Source: Achromobacter xylosoxidans (GTDB taxonomy: Bacteria > Pseudomonadota > Gammaproteobacteria > Burkholderiales > Burkholderiaceae_B). Taken from it: a DNA stretch of 64,000 bases. The DNA lies in the NCBI RefSeq assembly GCF_014490035.1, contig NZ_CP061008.1, positions 6,138,001 to 6,202,000 on the forward strand. The letters run 5' to 3'. The notes beneath the pieces are model-generated. The model did not search any database and was not told where the DNA came from. It saw only the letters and a program-made list of their open reading frames with translations. Both the position numbers and the translations under genes were made by a program. Below are positions 17,901 through 26,456 of the stretch, piece after piece. The first letter of the stretch is position 1; each line of letters starts with the position of its first letter.

Positions 17901-19103
17901 TTACAGCTTCAGGTCTTCCGGCTTGATCGCGCGGGTGTATTCGTCATCCACCGACACCACCTTGCCGTCGATCCAGCGCACCAGGCGGAAGTCCTTCACC
18001 GACAGGGCTTCGTGGTTTTCCGCGGTGAACGGCTTCTCGTAGGTCTTGATGACGCCCTTGGCCTGGGCCAGGTTCTGCAGCGCGGCCTGCACGGCTTCGC
18101 CTTCGGTCGACTTGGCCTGCTCCATGGCGGCAGCGATGAGCTTGACGGAGTCATACGCCTGCGCGGCCATGACGTAGGTCGGCACGCGGCCGTCGCGCTT
18201 CATCAACGTGTCATACAGCGCCTTGGACTCGGGCGAGGAGTCTTCGGTGATCGACGCCGTGAAGATCATCTTGCTGGCCAGCTCGGGACCGGCGATGCGC
18301 AGGAACGGCGAGCTCAGGTTGGCCCAGGAGGCCAGCGTGGTCGGGAAGTAGCTGATCTTCTCCAGGCTGCGCATGACGTGCGCGTTGGAATCCGCCAGCG
18401 CATAGACGATCAGCGTGTCGGCGCCCGAACTCTTGATCTTGTTCAGCTGCGACGACATGTCCGTGTCCTTGGGACCGAACTTCTCGTTGGCCACGGGCGT
18501 GATCTTGTGCAGGGCCAGGATCTCGACCGCGTCCTTGGCGCCTTGCTGGCCGTAGCCGGTGGTGTCGGCAATGATGGCGACCTTGCCGTTCTTGCTGGCG
18601 CGGGCGGCGTAGGCCGCCAGCAACGCGATTTGGTCGCGATCGCGCATGGACACGCGGAACACGTAGTTCGGCGGCGACTTGGCATAGCGGCCGGTGATGT
18701 CGGTGGCAGTGGCTACCGGCGAGATCGTCGGGATCTTCTTCTGCTGCACCAGGTGCAGCCAGGCCAGCATATTGCCGGAGTTGACTCCGCCCAGCATGGC
18801 GTTGACCTTGACGTTGTCGACCAGCTCGTTGGTGTTCTGGATGGCCTTGGGCGGCGCGCCCACGTCATCGCGCTCGACGATGACGACCTTCTTGCCCAGC
18901 ACGCCGCCGGCCGCGTTCAGCTCGTCGGCCGCTTGACGCGCGCCGGCCAAGGCCGAAATGCCGAAGTCCGCCGAGCCAGTGGCCGACATGTCGCTGTTGA
19001 AGCCGATCTTGATGTCGTCGGCCAGCGCGGCGCCGCTGGCGCCCGCCAACGCCGCCGCCAGCAGCAGGGATTTCATGGTCTTGGGGAAATGTTTGAAGTA
19101 CAT
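17901..19103 (-). CDS. Liv-type ABC importer periplasmic binding protein
   Basis: A 400-residue type I periplasmic binding protein. It has a signal peptide (MKSLLLAAALAGASGAALAD) and conserved IKIGFNSDMSATGSADFGIS, ADELNAAGGVLGKKVVIVER and TTGYGQQGAKDAVE segments. The ATG at 19103 has a perfect ribosome binding site (GAAGGAGACAAG). It is the first Liv gene of the minus-strand importer and follows the GMC oxidoreductase gene by about 40 bases, so import and oxidation are probably co-transcribed. Confidence 0.92.
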   Translation of the reverse strand: MYFKHFPKTMKSLLLAAALAGASGAALADDIKIGFNSDMSATGSADFGISALAGARQAADELNAAGGVLGKKVVIVERDDVGAPPKAIQNTNELVDNVKVNAMLGGVNSGNMLAWLHLVQQKKIPTISPVATATDITGRYAKSPPNYVFRVSMRDRDQIALLAAYAARASKNGKVAIIADTTGYGQQGAKDAVEILALHKITPVANEKFGPKDTDMSSQLNKIKSSGADTLIVYALADSNAHVMRSLEKISYFPTTLASWANLSSPFLRIAGPELASKMIFTASITEDSSPESKALYDTLMKRDGRVPTYVMAAQAYDSVKLIAAAMEQAKSTEGEAVQAALQNLAQAKGVIKTYEKPFTAENHEALSVKDFRLVRWIDGKVVSVDDEYTRAIKPEDLKL

Positions 19104-19146
19104 CTTGTCTCCTTCTGGATCACTCTGGTGACCGCTGATTGGCAAT

Positions 19147-20781
19147 TCAGGATTGTTTGATGAGGTCGGCGGCCTTGTTGCCGATCATCATGGTGGCCGC
19201 GCAGATATTGGCCGACGGCATGGCCGGCATCACCGAGGAGTCGATGACGCGCAGATTGCCCACGCCGTGCACCCGCAGCTGGGGGTCGACCACCGCGTAC
19301 TTGTCATCGGCCTGGCCCATGCGGGCCGTGCCGTTGACGTGATAAGACGACACGCCATAGCGGCGCGCGAAGTCCAGCAATTCGGAATCGGATTCGCACA
19401 GCGGGCCGGGCAGCACCTCGCTGTCGAAGTAAGGCGCCAGGGCCTGTGAACGCAGCAGCTGGCGCGCCAGCCGGATACCGCGCACCAACGTCATCTGGTC
19501 GCGCTCGTTCTCCAGGTAGTTGGCCAGGATCACGGGGTCTTGCAGCGGGTCCGCCGAACGGATGCGCACCTGGCCGCGACTTTCGGGCCGGTGCTGCCAG
19601 ACGCCCGCTGTCATGCCGGGGAAGTCATCCAGCATGCCCACATAGCCTTCCTTGTAGCTGGCCGGCGTGAACACGCCCTGCAGGTCGGGCAAGACGAGGT
19701 CAGGCGTGGACTTCCAGAAGTAATGCAGCAGCGACGGACTCAGGGCCATGATGCTGGGACGCTTCATCATCCAGCGGCTGATCTGGCCGGCCAGGCTCAG
19801 ACCCTTGACCAGCTGGTTCATGGTCTGGCTGTTCTTCACGCGCGCCACGACCCGCACCGAATAATGGTCACTCAGGTTCTCGCCCACGCCCGGCAGGTCG
19901 CACACCACGTCGATATTGTGCTGGCGCAGCAGGTCCGCCGGCCCCAGGCCCGACAGCTGCAGCAGCTTGGGCGTGTTGATCGCGCCGCAGGACACGATCA
20001 CTTCCCGACGAGCACGCACCGCGCGGACCTGCGAAGGATGCGCCGGGTGGCAATAGGCCACGCCGGCAGCTTTGCCGCCATCGAACAGGATGCGCGTCGC
20101 CTGCGCGTAGGTACGCACTTCCAGGTTCTTGCGGCCCATGGCGGGCTTGAGGAAGCACTTGGCCGTGCTCATGCGCCAACCGCGGTCGACGGTGCGCTGG
20201 AAGTAGCCCACGCCGGCCTGATCCGCGCCGTTGTAATCGGGGTTGCGCGGGATGCCCTGTTCCACCGCGCCGGCAATGAAGGCCTCGCAGAGCGGATGGA
20301 TCCAGTCTATGTCCGTGACCGGCAGCTCGCCCTTGCGGCCGCGGTAGCGGTCGTCGCCGCCCACGCGCCGTTCCATGGACTTGAAGTACGGCAGCACTTC
20401 GTCGTAGGACCAGCCGCTGTTGCCCAGCGCGGCCCAGTGGTCGAAGTCGGCCGCCTGGCCGCGGTTGTAGACCAGGCCGTTGATGGAAGTCGACCCGCCC
20501 AGGGTTCGGCCCTGCGGAATCGGCACACGCCGTCCGTTGGTCTGCGCCGTACCTTCGCTGGAGAACTGCCAGGCGTACTTCTTGTTGAATACCGCCTTGA
20601 TGAAGCCTGCGGGTATGTGCAGGTAGGGACTGCGGTCCGGCGGGCCGGCCTCCAGCACGCAGACCGTCGAGCCGTCCGCGCTCAGGCGGTTGGCCAGGAT
20701 GGAACCGGCCGCGCCGGATCCCACGATCACATAATCGAACTGATCCGCGTCGCGGAGGGAGGGCTGCTGTGCTTGGCTCAT
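19147..20781 (-). CDS. GMC family FAD-dependent oxidoreductase (choline dehydrogenase-like)
   Basis: A 544-residue flavoprotein that oxidises an alcohol to an aldehyde. The FAD-binding motif DYVIVGSGAAGSILANRL is near residue 17. Other marks are GRTLGGSTSINGLVYNRG, the GMC signature GAINTPKLLQLSGLGPA and the C-terminal catalytic region SSYHVNGTARMG with its active-site His. Together with the aldehyde dehydrogenase gene 18 bases upstream it can turn a primary alcohol into a carboxylic acid, which the CoA-transferase could then activate. The choline label reflects family similarity only. Confidence 0.9.
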   Translation of the reverse strand: MSQAQQPSLRDADQFDYVIVGSGAAGSILANRLSADGSTVCVLEAGPPDRSPYLHIPAGFIKAVFNKKYAWQFSSEGTAQTNGRRVPIPQGRTLGGSTSINGLVYNRGQAADFDHWAALGNSGWSYDEVLPYFKSMERRVGGDDRYRGRKGELPVTDIDWIHPLCEAFIAGAVEQGIPRNPDYNGADQAGVGYFQRTVDRGWRMSTAKCFLKPAMGRKNLEVRTYAQATRILFDGGKAAGVAYCHPAHPSQVRAVRARREVIVSCGAINTPKLLQLSGLGPADLLRQHNIDVVCDLPGVGENLSDHYSVRVVARVKNSQTMNQLVKGLSLAGQISRWMMKRPSIMALSPSLLHYFWKSTPDLVLPDLQGVFTPASYKEGYVGMLDDFPGMTAGVWQHRPESRGQVRIRSADPLQDPVILANYLENERDQMTLVRGIRLARQLLRSQALAPYFDSEVLPGPLCESDSELLDFARRYGVSSYHVNGTARMGQADDKYAVVDPQLRVHGVGNLRVIDSSVMPAMPSANICAATMMIGNKAADLIKQS

Positions 20782-20799
20782 GTCTGGAATCCGCGGGCG

Positions 20800-22269
20800 T
20801 CAGGGAATCGCGTTGAACGACTTGCCGGCAAGGCAGACGTACTTGATTTCCAGGAACTCTTCGATGCCGTACTTGGAGCCCTCGCGGCCCACGCCCGACT
20901 CCTTGATGCCGCCAAAGGGCCCGACCTCGTTGGACACGGCGCCGGTGTTCACGCCGACGATGCCGTACTCCAGCCCTTCCATCATGCGCCAGACCCGTTC
21001 CAGGTTGGCGGTGTAGAAATAGGCGGCCAGGCCCGAGGCGCTATCGTTGGCCCGCGCCAGCACGGCGGCTTCGGACTCGAAGGTGCTGATGCCCACCACC
21101 GGGCCGAAGATCTCTTCGTGCGCCAGTTCCATGGCATCCGTGATGCCGGCCAGCAGGGTCGGCTCATACAGCAGCGAGCCGGGCTCGCGCAGCTTGCCGC
21201 CTGCCAAGAGGTGTGCGCCGCGCGCCGTGGCGTCGTCCACCAGGCGGGCCACCTTGTCCACGGCGCGCTGGTCGATCAGCGGCCCTTGGGTAACGCCCTC
21301 TTCCAGCCCGCCGCCCACCTTCATGCGGCGCATTTCCGCCAGCAGCTTGTCATTGAAGGCGTCGGCGACCCTGGCGTGGACATAGACGCGGTTGGCGCAG
21401 ACGCATGTCTGGCCCGCGTTACGGAACTTGGAAAGGACCAGGCCTTGCACGGCCTCGTCCAGGTCGGCATCCTCGAACACGATGAAGGGCGCGTTGCCGC
21501 CCAGTTCCAGCGACAGCTTCTTGATGTTGGAGGCGCTCTGCTGCATCAGCAGCCGACCCGTCTGGGTGGACCCGGTGAAGGTCAGCTTGCGCACCGTGGG
21601 GTTCTGCGTCAGTTCCGTGCCGATTGGCGCGGGATCTCCAATGACCACGTTGAGCACGCCGGGCGGTATGCCGGCCTGCTCGCCCAGCCAGGCCAGCGCC
21701 AGCGCGGTGAACGGCGTCAGTTCGGACGGCTTGAGCACCACCGTGCAGCCGGCGGCCAGCGCCGGGCTGACCTTGCGCGTGACCAGGGCCGACGGAAAGT
21801 TCCAGGCGATGATGGCCGCGCATACGCCCACGGGCTGGCGGATGGCCAGCATGCGCTGGTCACCCCGCGTGTGGGGCAGCACGTCGCCGTAGACGCGCTT
21901 GGCCTCTTCCGCGAACCATTCGACGAAGGACAAGGCGTAATTCAGTTCGCCGCGGGCCTCGGCCAGCGGCTTGCCCTGCTCCAGCGTCAGCAGCAGCGCC
22001 AGGTCGTCGGCATGCGCCTCGATCAGGGCATGCCATTTGCGCAGGATGGCACCGCGCTCCTTGCCCGTCCTGGCCCGCCAGGCCGGCAGGGCGTCATCGG
22101 CGGCCGCGATGGCGCGGGCCGTCTCGGCCTGGCCCAGATTGGGCACCGTGCCCAGTACGCTGGCGTCAAAGGGATTGCGCACCGTGATGGTGGCGCCGTT
22201 GTCGGCGTCGCACCAGGCGCCGCCGATGTAGGCCTGCTGCCGCAGCAGCTGGCTATTCTGCAGATTCAT
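20800..22269 (-). CDS. gabD: NAD(P)-dependent aldehyde dehydrogenase, succinate-semialdehyde type
   Basis: A 489-residue class I aldehyde dehydrogenase starting MNLQNSQLLRQQAYIGGAW at 22269; longer in-frame extensions upstream are not family-like. Catalytic Glu lies in LSLELGGNAPFIVF and catalytic Cys in NAGQTCVCANR. FTGSTQTGRLL and PFGGIKESGVGREGSKYG are typical of succinate-semialdehyde dehydrogenases. In this context it may oxidise the aldehyde made by the GMC enzyme rather than succinate semialdehyde. It is the first gene of the minus-strand block, divergent from a LysR gene. Confidence 0.9.
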   Translation of the reverse strand: MNLQNSQLLRQQAYIGGAWCDADNGATITVRNPFDASVLGTVPNLGQAETARAIAAADDALPAWRARTGKERGAILRKWHALIEAHADDLALLLTLEQGKPLAEARGELNYALSFVEWFAEEAKRVYGDVLPHTRGDQRMLAIRQPVGVCAAIIAWNFPSALVTRKVSPALAAGCTVVLKPSELTPFTALALAWLGEQAGIPPGVLNVVIGDPAPIGTELTQNPTVRKLTFTGSTQTGRLLMQQSASNIKKLSLELGGNAPFIVFEDADLDEAVQGLVLSKFRNAGQTCVCANRVYVHARVADAFNDKLLAEMRRMKVGGGLEEGVTQGPLIDQRAVDKVARLVDDATARGAHLLAGGKLREPGSLLYEPTLLAGITDAMELAHEEIFGPVVGISTFESEAAVLARANDSASGLAAYFYTANLERVWRMMEGLEYGIVGVNTGAVSNEVGPFGGIKESGVGREGSKYGIEEFLEIKYVCLAGKSFNAIP

Positions 22270-22459
22270 TTGTCTCGCGCTCCATCCATCATGCTCCGCA
22301 CCGTCCGCGCTTGGGCCGTGCGAAATTTTTTGGGGAGGATAGCCCTGGCGCCCGCCTGCGCAACAGCAGTCATTAGCGATGCCGCCATCACCATCCGCGA
22401 TGACAAGCCCGCCCATGGCTACAATGGAACCTCTCGTCCGCTTTCCCGCCCGTCCCGCC

Positions 22460-23350
22460 ATGCGTCTCGACCCCACCTCCCTCAAGCTCTTCATCAGCGT
22501 GGTCGAGCAAGGCACCATCGCCGCGGCGGCCGAACACGAGCACATCGCCGCGGCCGCCATCAGCAAGCGCATCAGCGAACTGGAAGAGAACCTCAAGATC
22601 CGGCTGCTCATCCGCACCAACAAGGGCATCCGCCCCACGCCGGCCGGCGTCGCGCTGTCCACCATGGCGCGGCGCGCGCTGCATGAACTCGATGAAATAT
22701 CGGTGCACATGCGCGACTACTCGCGCGGCCTGCGGGGCTTCATCCGGGTACACGCCAATATTTCCGCGATCACCCAGTTCCTGCCTCAGGACATCAAGCT
22801 CTTCCTGAACGACTACCCCAACGTGCAAGTCGATCTGGAAGAAAAGATCACCTCGACCATCATCAAATCGGTCGCCGAGAACGCGGCGGACGTGGGCATC
22901 TTTTCGGGCACCGCGCCGGACCACGACGTCGAGATCCACCCCTACCGCGAAGACACGCTGGCGCTGGTGGTGCCCGCTGACCACCCGCTGCAGGACAGGC
23001 CCGGCTTTCGTTTCGCCGACGCGCTGGAATACGACTTCGTGGGGCTGCACCGCGGCAGCGCCATCAACCGCATCCTCTCCAACGCCGCCAGCGATGAAAA
23101 GCGCAACATCCAGCTCAAGGTGCAGGTCACTGGCTTCGACGCGCTGTGCTTCATGGTGAACTCTGGGTTGGGCATAGGCGTGCTGCCGCTGGACATCGCG
23201 CGCCGCTACTCGGCCATGTTCGACATCCGCATCATTCCCCTGACCGAACCCTGGGCACGGCGCCAGATCCAGATCTGCGTGCGCTCCTTCGACGCCCTGC
23301 CGACCGCCGCCAAGCTCTTCGTAAACCATCTGAGCAAGCGCCAGCCCTGA
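22460..23350 (+). CDS. LysR family transcriptional regulator
   Basis: A 296-residue LysR regulator with an N-terminal winged helix (MRLDPTSLKLFISVVEQGT, then AAISKRISELEENLKIRLLI) and a C-terminal effector-binding domain (about 90-290). The start at 22460 matches the family N-terminus; an ATG at 22424 is an alternative. It is divergent from the aldehyde dehydrogenase gene across about 190 bases, the classical arrangement for a LysR activator of the minus-strand catabolic and transport operon. Confidence 0.9.
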   Translation: MRLDPTSLKLFISVVEQGTIAAAAEHEHIAAAAISKRISELEENLKIRLLIRTNKGIRPTPAGVALSTMARRALHELDEISVHMRDYSRGLRGFIRVHANISAITQFLPQDIKLFLNDYPNVQVDLEEKITSTIIKSVAENAADVGIFSGTAPDHDVEIHPYREDTLALVVPADHPLQDRPGFRFADALEYDFVGLHRGSAINRILSNAASDEKRNIQLKVQVTGFDALCFMVNSGLGIGVLPLDIARRYSAMFDIRIIPLTEPWARRQIQICVRSFDALPTAAKLFVNHLSKRQP

Positions 23351-23390
23351 GCGGACGCCGTGGAACCGGTCCCTGCATCGGCGCGCGTGC

Positions 23391-23423
23391 AAAAAAAAGC
23401 GGAGACGGGGTTGCCGTCTCCGC
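23391..23423 (-). terminator. Rho-independent terminator of the TonB receptor gene
   Basis: GCGGAGACGG (23399-23408) and CCGTCTCCGC (23414-23423) form a perfect 10-bp stem with a 5-base loop. On the minus strand it is followed by eight T residues (A-run at 23391-23398 on the plus strand). It lies 23 bases after the receptor stop codon and may also slow transcription from the converging LysR gene. Confidence 0.9.
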
Positions 23424-23445
23424 TGCTGCTGTGTGTTTCCGAGCC

Positions 23446-25572
23446 TCAGTACGTCATGCGCACGCCCAGCAGCACACTGCGCCCGGGCAGCGGCGCCACC
23501 GTCGAAATGAAGGAGGCATGGTTGTACGCCAGCTTGTTCAGCAGGTTGGTGCCGCGCAAATAGACCTCATAGCCCGTGGCGCCATACTGGCCGCGATAGG
23601 CCACCACCGCATTGACCATGTTGTAGCCAGGCGTGCTTTCCTCGTAGGCGGCGATATCCTTCTGCGCAAACACGCGCGCGTATTCGACGCCGCCCGACCA
23701 CTGCTGCCACTTCATATCGGCGCGCACGCCGGCGCGCGCTGCCGGGATGCGCGGCAGGTTGCCGTCGCCGCCCGTCAGTTTGCCGCGCACATAGTCGCCG
23801 AACACCGCGGCCGAGAACACCGGGGTGAACTGGTGGCGCAGTTCGCCTTCCACGCCCGTGAACTCCGCGTCGCGCTGGGTGTACTCGATCAGGCGGAAGT
23901 CCTCGTAGCGGTCCAGCGTGTTGGCGTAGATGTAGTTCTTCACCCGGTTATGGAACACGCTGGCCGAGAACGTCGTGTCGCCGGAATGCTTGCGCAGGGT
24001 CAGGTCGATGTTGTGCGAGGTCTCGCGGCCCAGGTCCGGATTGCCCAGTTCGTAGGTGTTGGTGGCCAGGTGCACGCCGTCCGCATACAGTTCCTGCGCG
24101 GTGGGCAGGCGCTGCGAGCGCGACAACGACAGGGCCACGGAATACTGCGGCGCGAAGTCCCAGATGGCCGCGGCCGACAACGACGTACCGGACAGGCTGC
24201 TGCGTTGCGCGCCGCCCGTGGGCGAGATGCGCTGCCAATCCTGCCGCGCGCCCAGCTCGAAACGCCAGTCGTTCAGTTGGTACTCCTCCAGCACGAACAG
24301 GCCGTAAGAGCGCGTCTTGCTGCGCGGCAAGAAGGCCTCTTCGCCATCGGCGCGGAAATCGCTGTAGGCATTCTGCACCCCCACCACCCCGCGCCAGCCT
24401 GCGATGGGCTTGTGCTGCATTTCCACGCGCAGGTCGTAGCCCTTGTTCTTGAAGCGGGTACCCACCTCGCCGCCTTCGATTTCGTCATGCTGGTAGTCGG
24501 TCAGGCCGCCACGCACGCGGATTTTCTCGAAGCCAGCGAACGGATCCTGGTACTCGGCGCGCAGATCGAGGCGGTTGCTGCGCAGCTTCACGTAAGGCAC
24601 GCCGCCGTGTTCGTGCTCGTGGTCGTGATCGTGGCCGTCTTCGTCGTGGCCATGATCATGGCCGCCGCAATGCAGGTGCGTGCCATGCGGGTGGCACCCT
24701 TCGTATTCGTGGTTGTGTCCGGGCAGGCCGTACTTGCTTTCCAGATGCGTGAACGCCAGGCCGACGTAGCCGCGCGGCGTAATCCAGGACATGCCCACCG
24801 TGCCCTGCGTCGACTCGCTGTATGAGCCCTCCAGCTTGCCGCCCGGCCAGTCGGGCACGTCGTAGTCGCTGGTGCGGCGCTTCAGGCCCTCCACGCGCAC
24901 GGCGAACTGCCCCTCGCCCGCGGTAATGCCGACCGCGCCCGCACGTTCCTTGGTGCCCGTGGCGCCGCGCAGTTCGGCCTCGGCCTCGATGCCCTTCTCC
25001 GGCACCGCCGTCGGGATCTTCTTGTCCACCACATTGACCACGCCGCCGATCGCGCCGCCGCCATACAGCAACGTAGCCGGACCGCGCAGCACTTCGATGC
25101 GTTCGGCCAGCAGCGGCTCCACGGTCACGGCATGGTCGGGAGAAATGCTGGACGCGTCCATGACCTCGGAACCGTCGGACAGCACCTTCACGCGCGGCGC
25201 GGTCTGGCCGCGGATCACGGGGCGGCTGGCGCCGCCGCCGAAGGTATCGCTGTTAACGCCGGGCAGATTCTTCAGCGTGTCGCCCAGGGTGCCGTTGCGC
25301 TGTTCGATCAGCGCGTCGCCTTCCAGCACCGAAGCCGGCAAGGTGGTGCTGTTCAGGTCCAACCCCAGCGGGTTGGCGGAAACCGTGATCGGCGCCAGGG
25401 TTCTGGCGGCCGAACGTTCCGCGGCGGCTTCCGCAGCTTCGTCGGCCTGCGCGGCGGGCGCGGCCAGCATCAACGCGCAGACCAGAGGCTTCAGCGCGCC
25501 CCGGCGGCCCGCCCGCAGGGCAACCCTGCCGCCGCGTTCCCTCTGCCACCCCAGTTTCTTGCCATTCATCAT
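23446..25572 (-). CDS. TonB-dependent outer-membrane receptor, probable zinc receptor (ZnuD-like)
   Basis: A 708-residue receptor with a signal peptide ending near AAQADEA, a plug domain (TLGDTLKNLPGVNSDTFGG, RPVIRGQTAPRVKVLSDGS) and a 22-stranded barrel ending in the aromatic RSVLLGVRMTY. Residues about 284-322 form a long His/Asp-rich extracellular loop (GHDHGHDEDGHDHDHEHEH) with a CHPHGTHLHC segment, as in zinc receptors such as ZnuD. A Zur-like inverted repeat lies just upstream. Zinc as substrate is inferred from the loop and the operator. A strong terminator follows the gene. Confidence 0.88.
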   Translation of the reverse strand: MMNGKKLGWQRERGGRVALRAGRRGALKPLVCALMLAAPAAQADEAAEAAAERSAARTLAPITVSANPLGLDLNSTTLPASVLEGDALIEQRNGTLGDTLKNLPGVNSDTFGGGASRPVIRGQTAPRVKVLSDGSEVMDASSISPDHAVTVEPLLAERIEVLRGPATLLYGGGAIGGVVNVVDKKIPTAVPEKGIEAEAELRGATGTKERAGAVGITAGEGQFAVRVEGLKRRTSDYDVPDWPGGKLEGSYSESTQGTVGMSWITPRGYVGLAFTHLESKYGLPGHNHEYEGCHPHGTHLHCGGHDHGHDEDGHDHDHEHEHGGVPYVKLRSNRLDLRAEYQDPFAGFEKIRVRGGLTDYQHDEIEGGEVGTRFKNKGYDLRVEMQHKPIAGWRGVVGVQNAYSDFRADGEEAFLPRSKTRSYGLFVLEEYQLNDWRFELGARQDWQRISPTGGAQRSSLSGTSLSAAAIWDFAPQYSVALSLSRSQRLPTAQELYADGVHLATNTYELGNPDLGRETSHNIDLTLRKHSGDTTFSASVFHNRVKNYIYANTLDRYEDFRLIEYTQRDAEFTGVEGELRHQFTPVFSAAVFGDYVRGKLTGGDGNLPRIPAARAGVRADMKWQQWSGGVEYARVFAQKDIAAYEESTPGYNMVNAVVAYRGQYGATGYEVYLRGTNLLNKLAYNHASFISTVAPLPGRSVLLGVRMTY

Positions 25573-25583
25573 CGCCCTCTTTC

Positions 25584-25627
25584 AAATGTTATAACGTACC
25601 AAATAATTAGCGAATGATATAACATTT
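25584..25627. promoter_or_regulatory. Zur-like inverted repeat before the TonB receptor
   Basis: AAATGTTATA (25584-25593) and its complement TATAACATTT (25618-25627) face each other across 24 AT-rich bases. Each arm matches the half-site of the known Zur operator (GAAATGTTATA in enterobacteria), and the first also contains the palindrome GTTATAAC. The left arm begins only 12 bases before the receptor start codon, so bound Zur would block transcription when zinc is plentiful. The wide arm spacing is unusual for one Zur dimer site; two sites are possible. Confidence 0.6.
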
Positions 25628-25712
25628 CGAAAATGGCGCAAGCTTGGCGACGCCGTGAATCGGCCGCCGCGGCTCATGGCCGGGCCGGCGCGGGCGCGCG
25701 TATCATAGGGCG

Positions 25713-26420
25713 ATGGTGTTCCCCCGACTCCCGACTCCTCCCACGCTGACCGACACGGTCGCCAAGCGCCTGCTCGCCGAGATTGACGAGGGTCGCGTGC
25801 CGCCCGGGGAAAAATTGCCCACGGAGACCGCGTTGGCCGAACAATTCGGCGTCAGCCGCACGGTCATCCGCGAAGCGGTTTCGCGGCTGCGGCAGGACGG
25901 TATCGTCGAAGCGCGGCAAGGCAGCGGCGTATACGTCACCGGCCACGCCGGCAACCGCGCCCTGCGCATCGATGCGGCCGACCTGTCCTCGCTGGACGCC
26001 GTGCTGCATATCGTGGACCTGCGCCGCGCGCTGGAAACCGAGATCGCCGCGCAAGCCGCGGCAGTGCGCAAGAAGCAGGACATGGCGGAGATCGACGCCG
26101 CGCTGGCCGCCATTTCGCAGGCGGTGGAAAACGGCGGCGACGGCGTGCAGGAAGACGTGGCCTTCCATCGCAGCATCGCCCGCGCCACCGGCAATCCCTA
26201 TTTCCTGACGACCCTGGCCTTCGTCAGCCAGTTCCTGGAAGCGGCCACACGCGTCACGCGCGCCAACGAGGCCCGCCACGCCAGCCTGATGCGCGACGTG
26301 CTGCAGGAACACGTCGCCATCGTCGAAGCCATACGCAGCAAGGACGTGGACGGCGCGCGCGAGGCCGCACGCATCCATATGGTGAACGCGGCCAAGCGCT
26401 TGAGCCAGGCGCACCGCTAG
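25713..26420 (+). CDS. GntR/FadR-type transcriptional regulator (FCD domain)
   Basis: A 235-residue regulator with an N-terminal GntR winged helix (PPGEKLPTETALAEQFGVSR, then TVIREAVSRLRQDGIVEA) and a C-terminal FCD effector domain (about 85-225) containing the metal-ligand type pattern ...EDVAFHRSIARATGNPY... and EHVAIVEAI. It converges on the last gene of the erythronate/threonate operon, and regulators of this family commonly control such operons, so it is the likeliest local repressor of it. This pairing is inference. Confidence 0.88.
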   Translation: MVFPRLPTPPTLTDTVAKRLLAEIDEGRVPPGEKLPTETALAEQFGVSRTVIREAVSRLRQDGIVEARQGSGVYVTGHAGNRALRIDAADLSSLDAVLHIVDLRRALETEIAAQAAAVRKKQDMAEIDAALAAISQAVENGGDGVQEDVAFHRSIARATGNPYFLTTLAFVSQFLEAATRVTRANEARHASLMRDVLQEHVAIVEAIRSKDVDGAREAARIHMVNAAKRLSQAHR

Positions 26421-26456
26421 GCGGGAAAGCCGCGGCGCGCGCGCTGCGGCCGGCGC

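Noticed and set aside
19540..22686. Very long plus-strand open frame of more than 1000 codons
   Set aside because: It runs opposite the GMC oxidoreductase and aldehyde dehydrogenase genes, which have complete family motifs. The translation is rich in Arg, His and Gln with no domain, as expected for the complement of GC-rich coding DNA.
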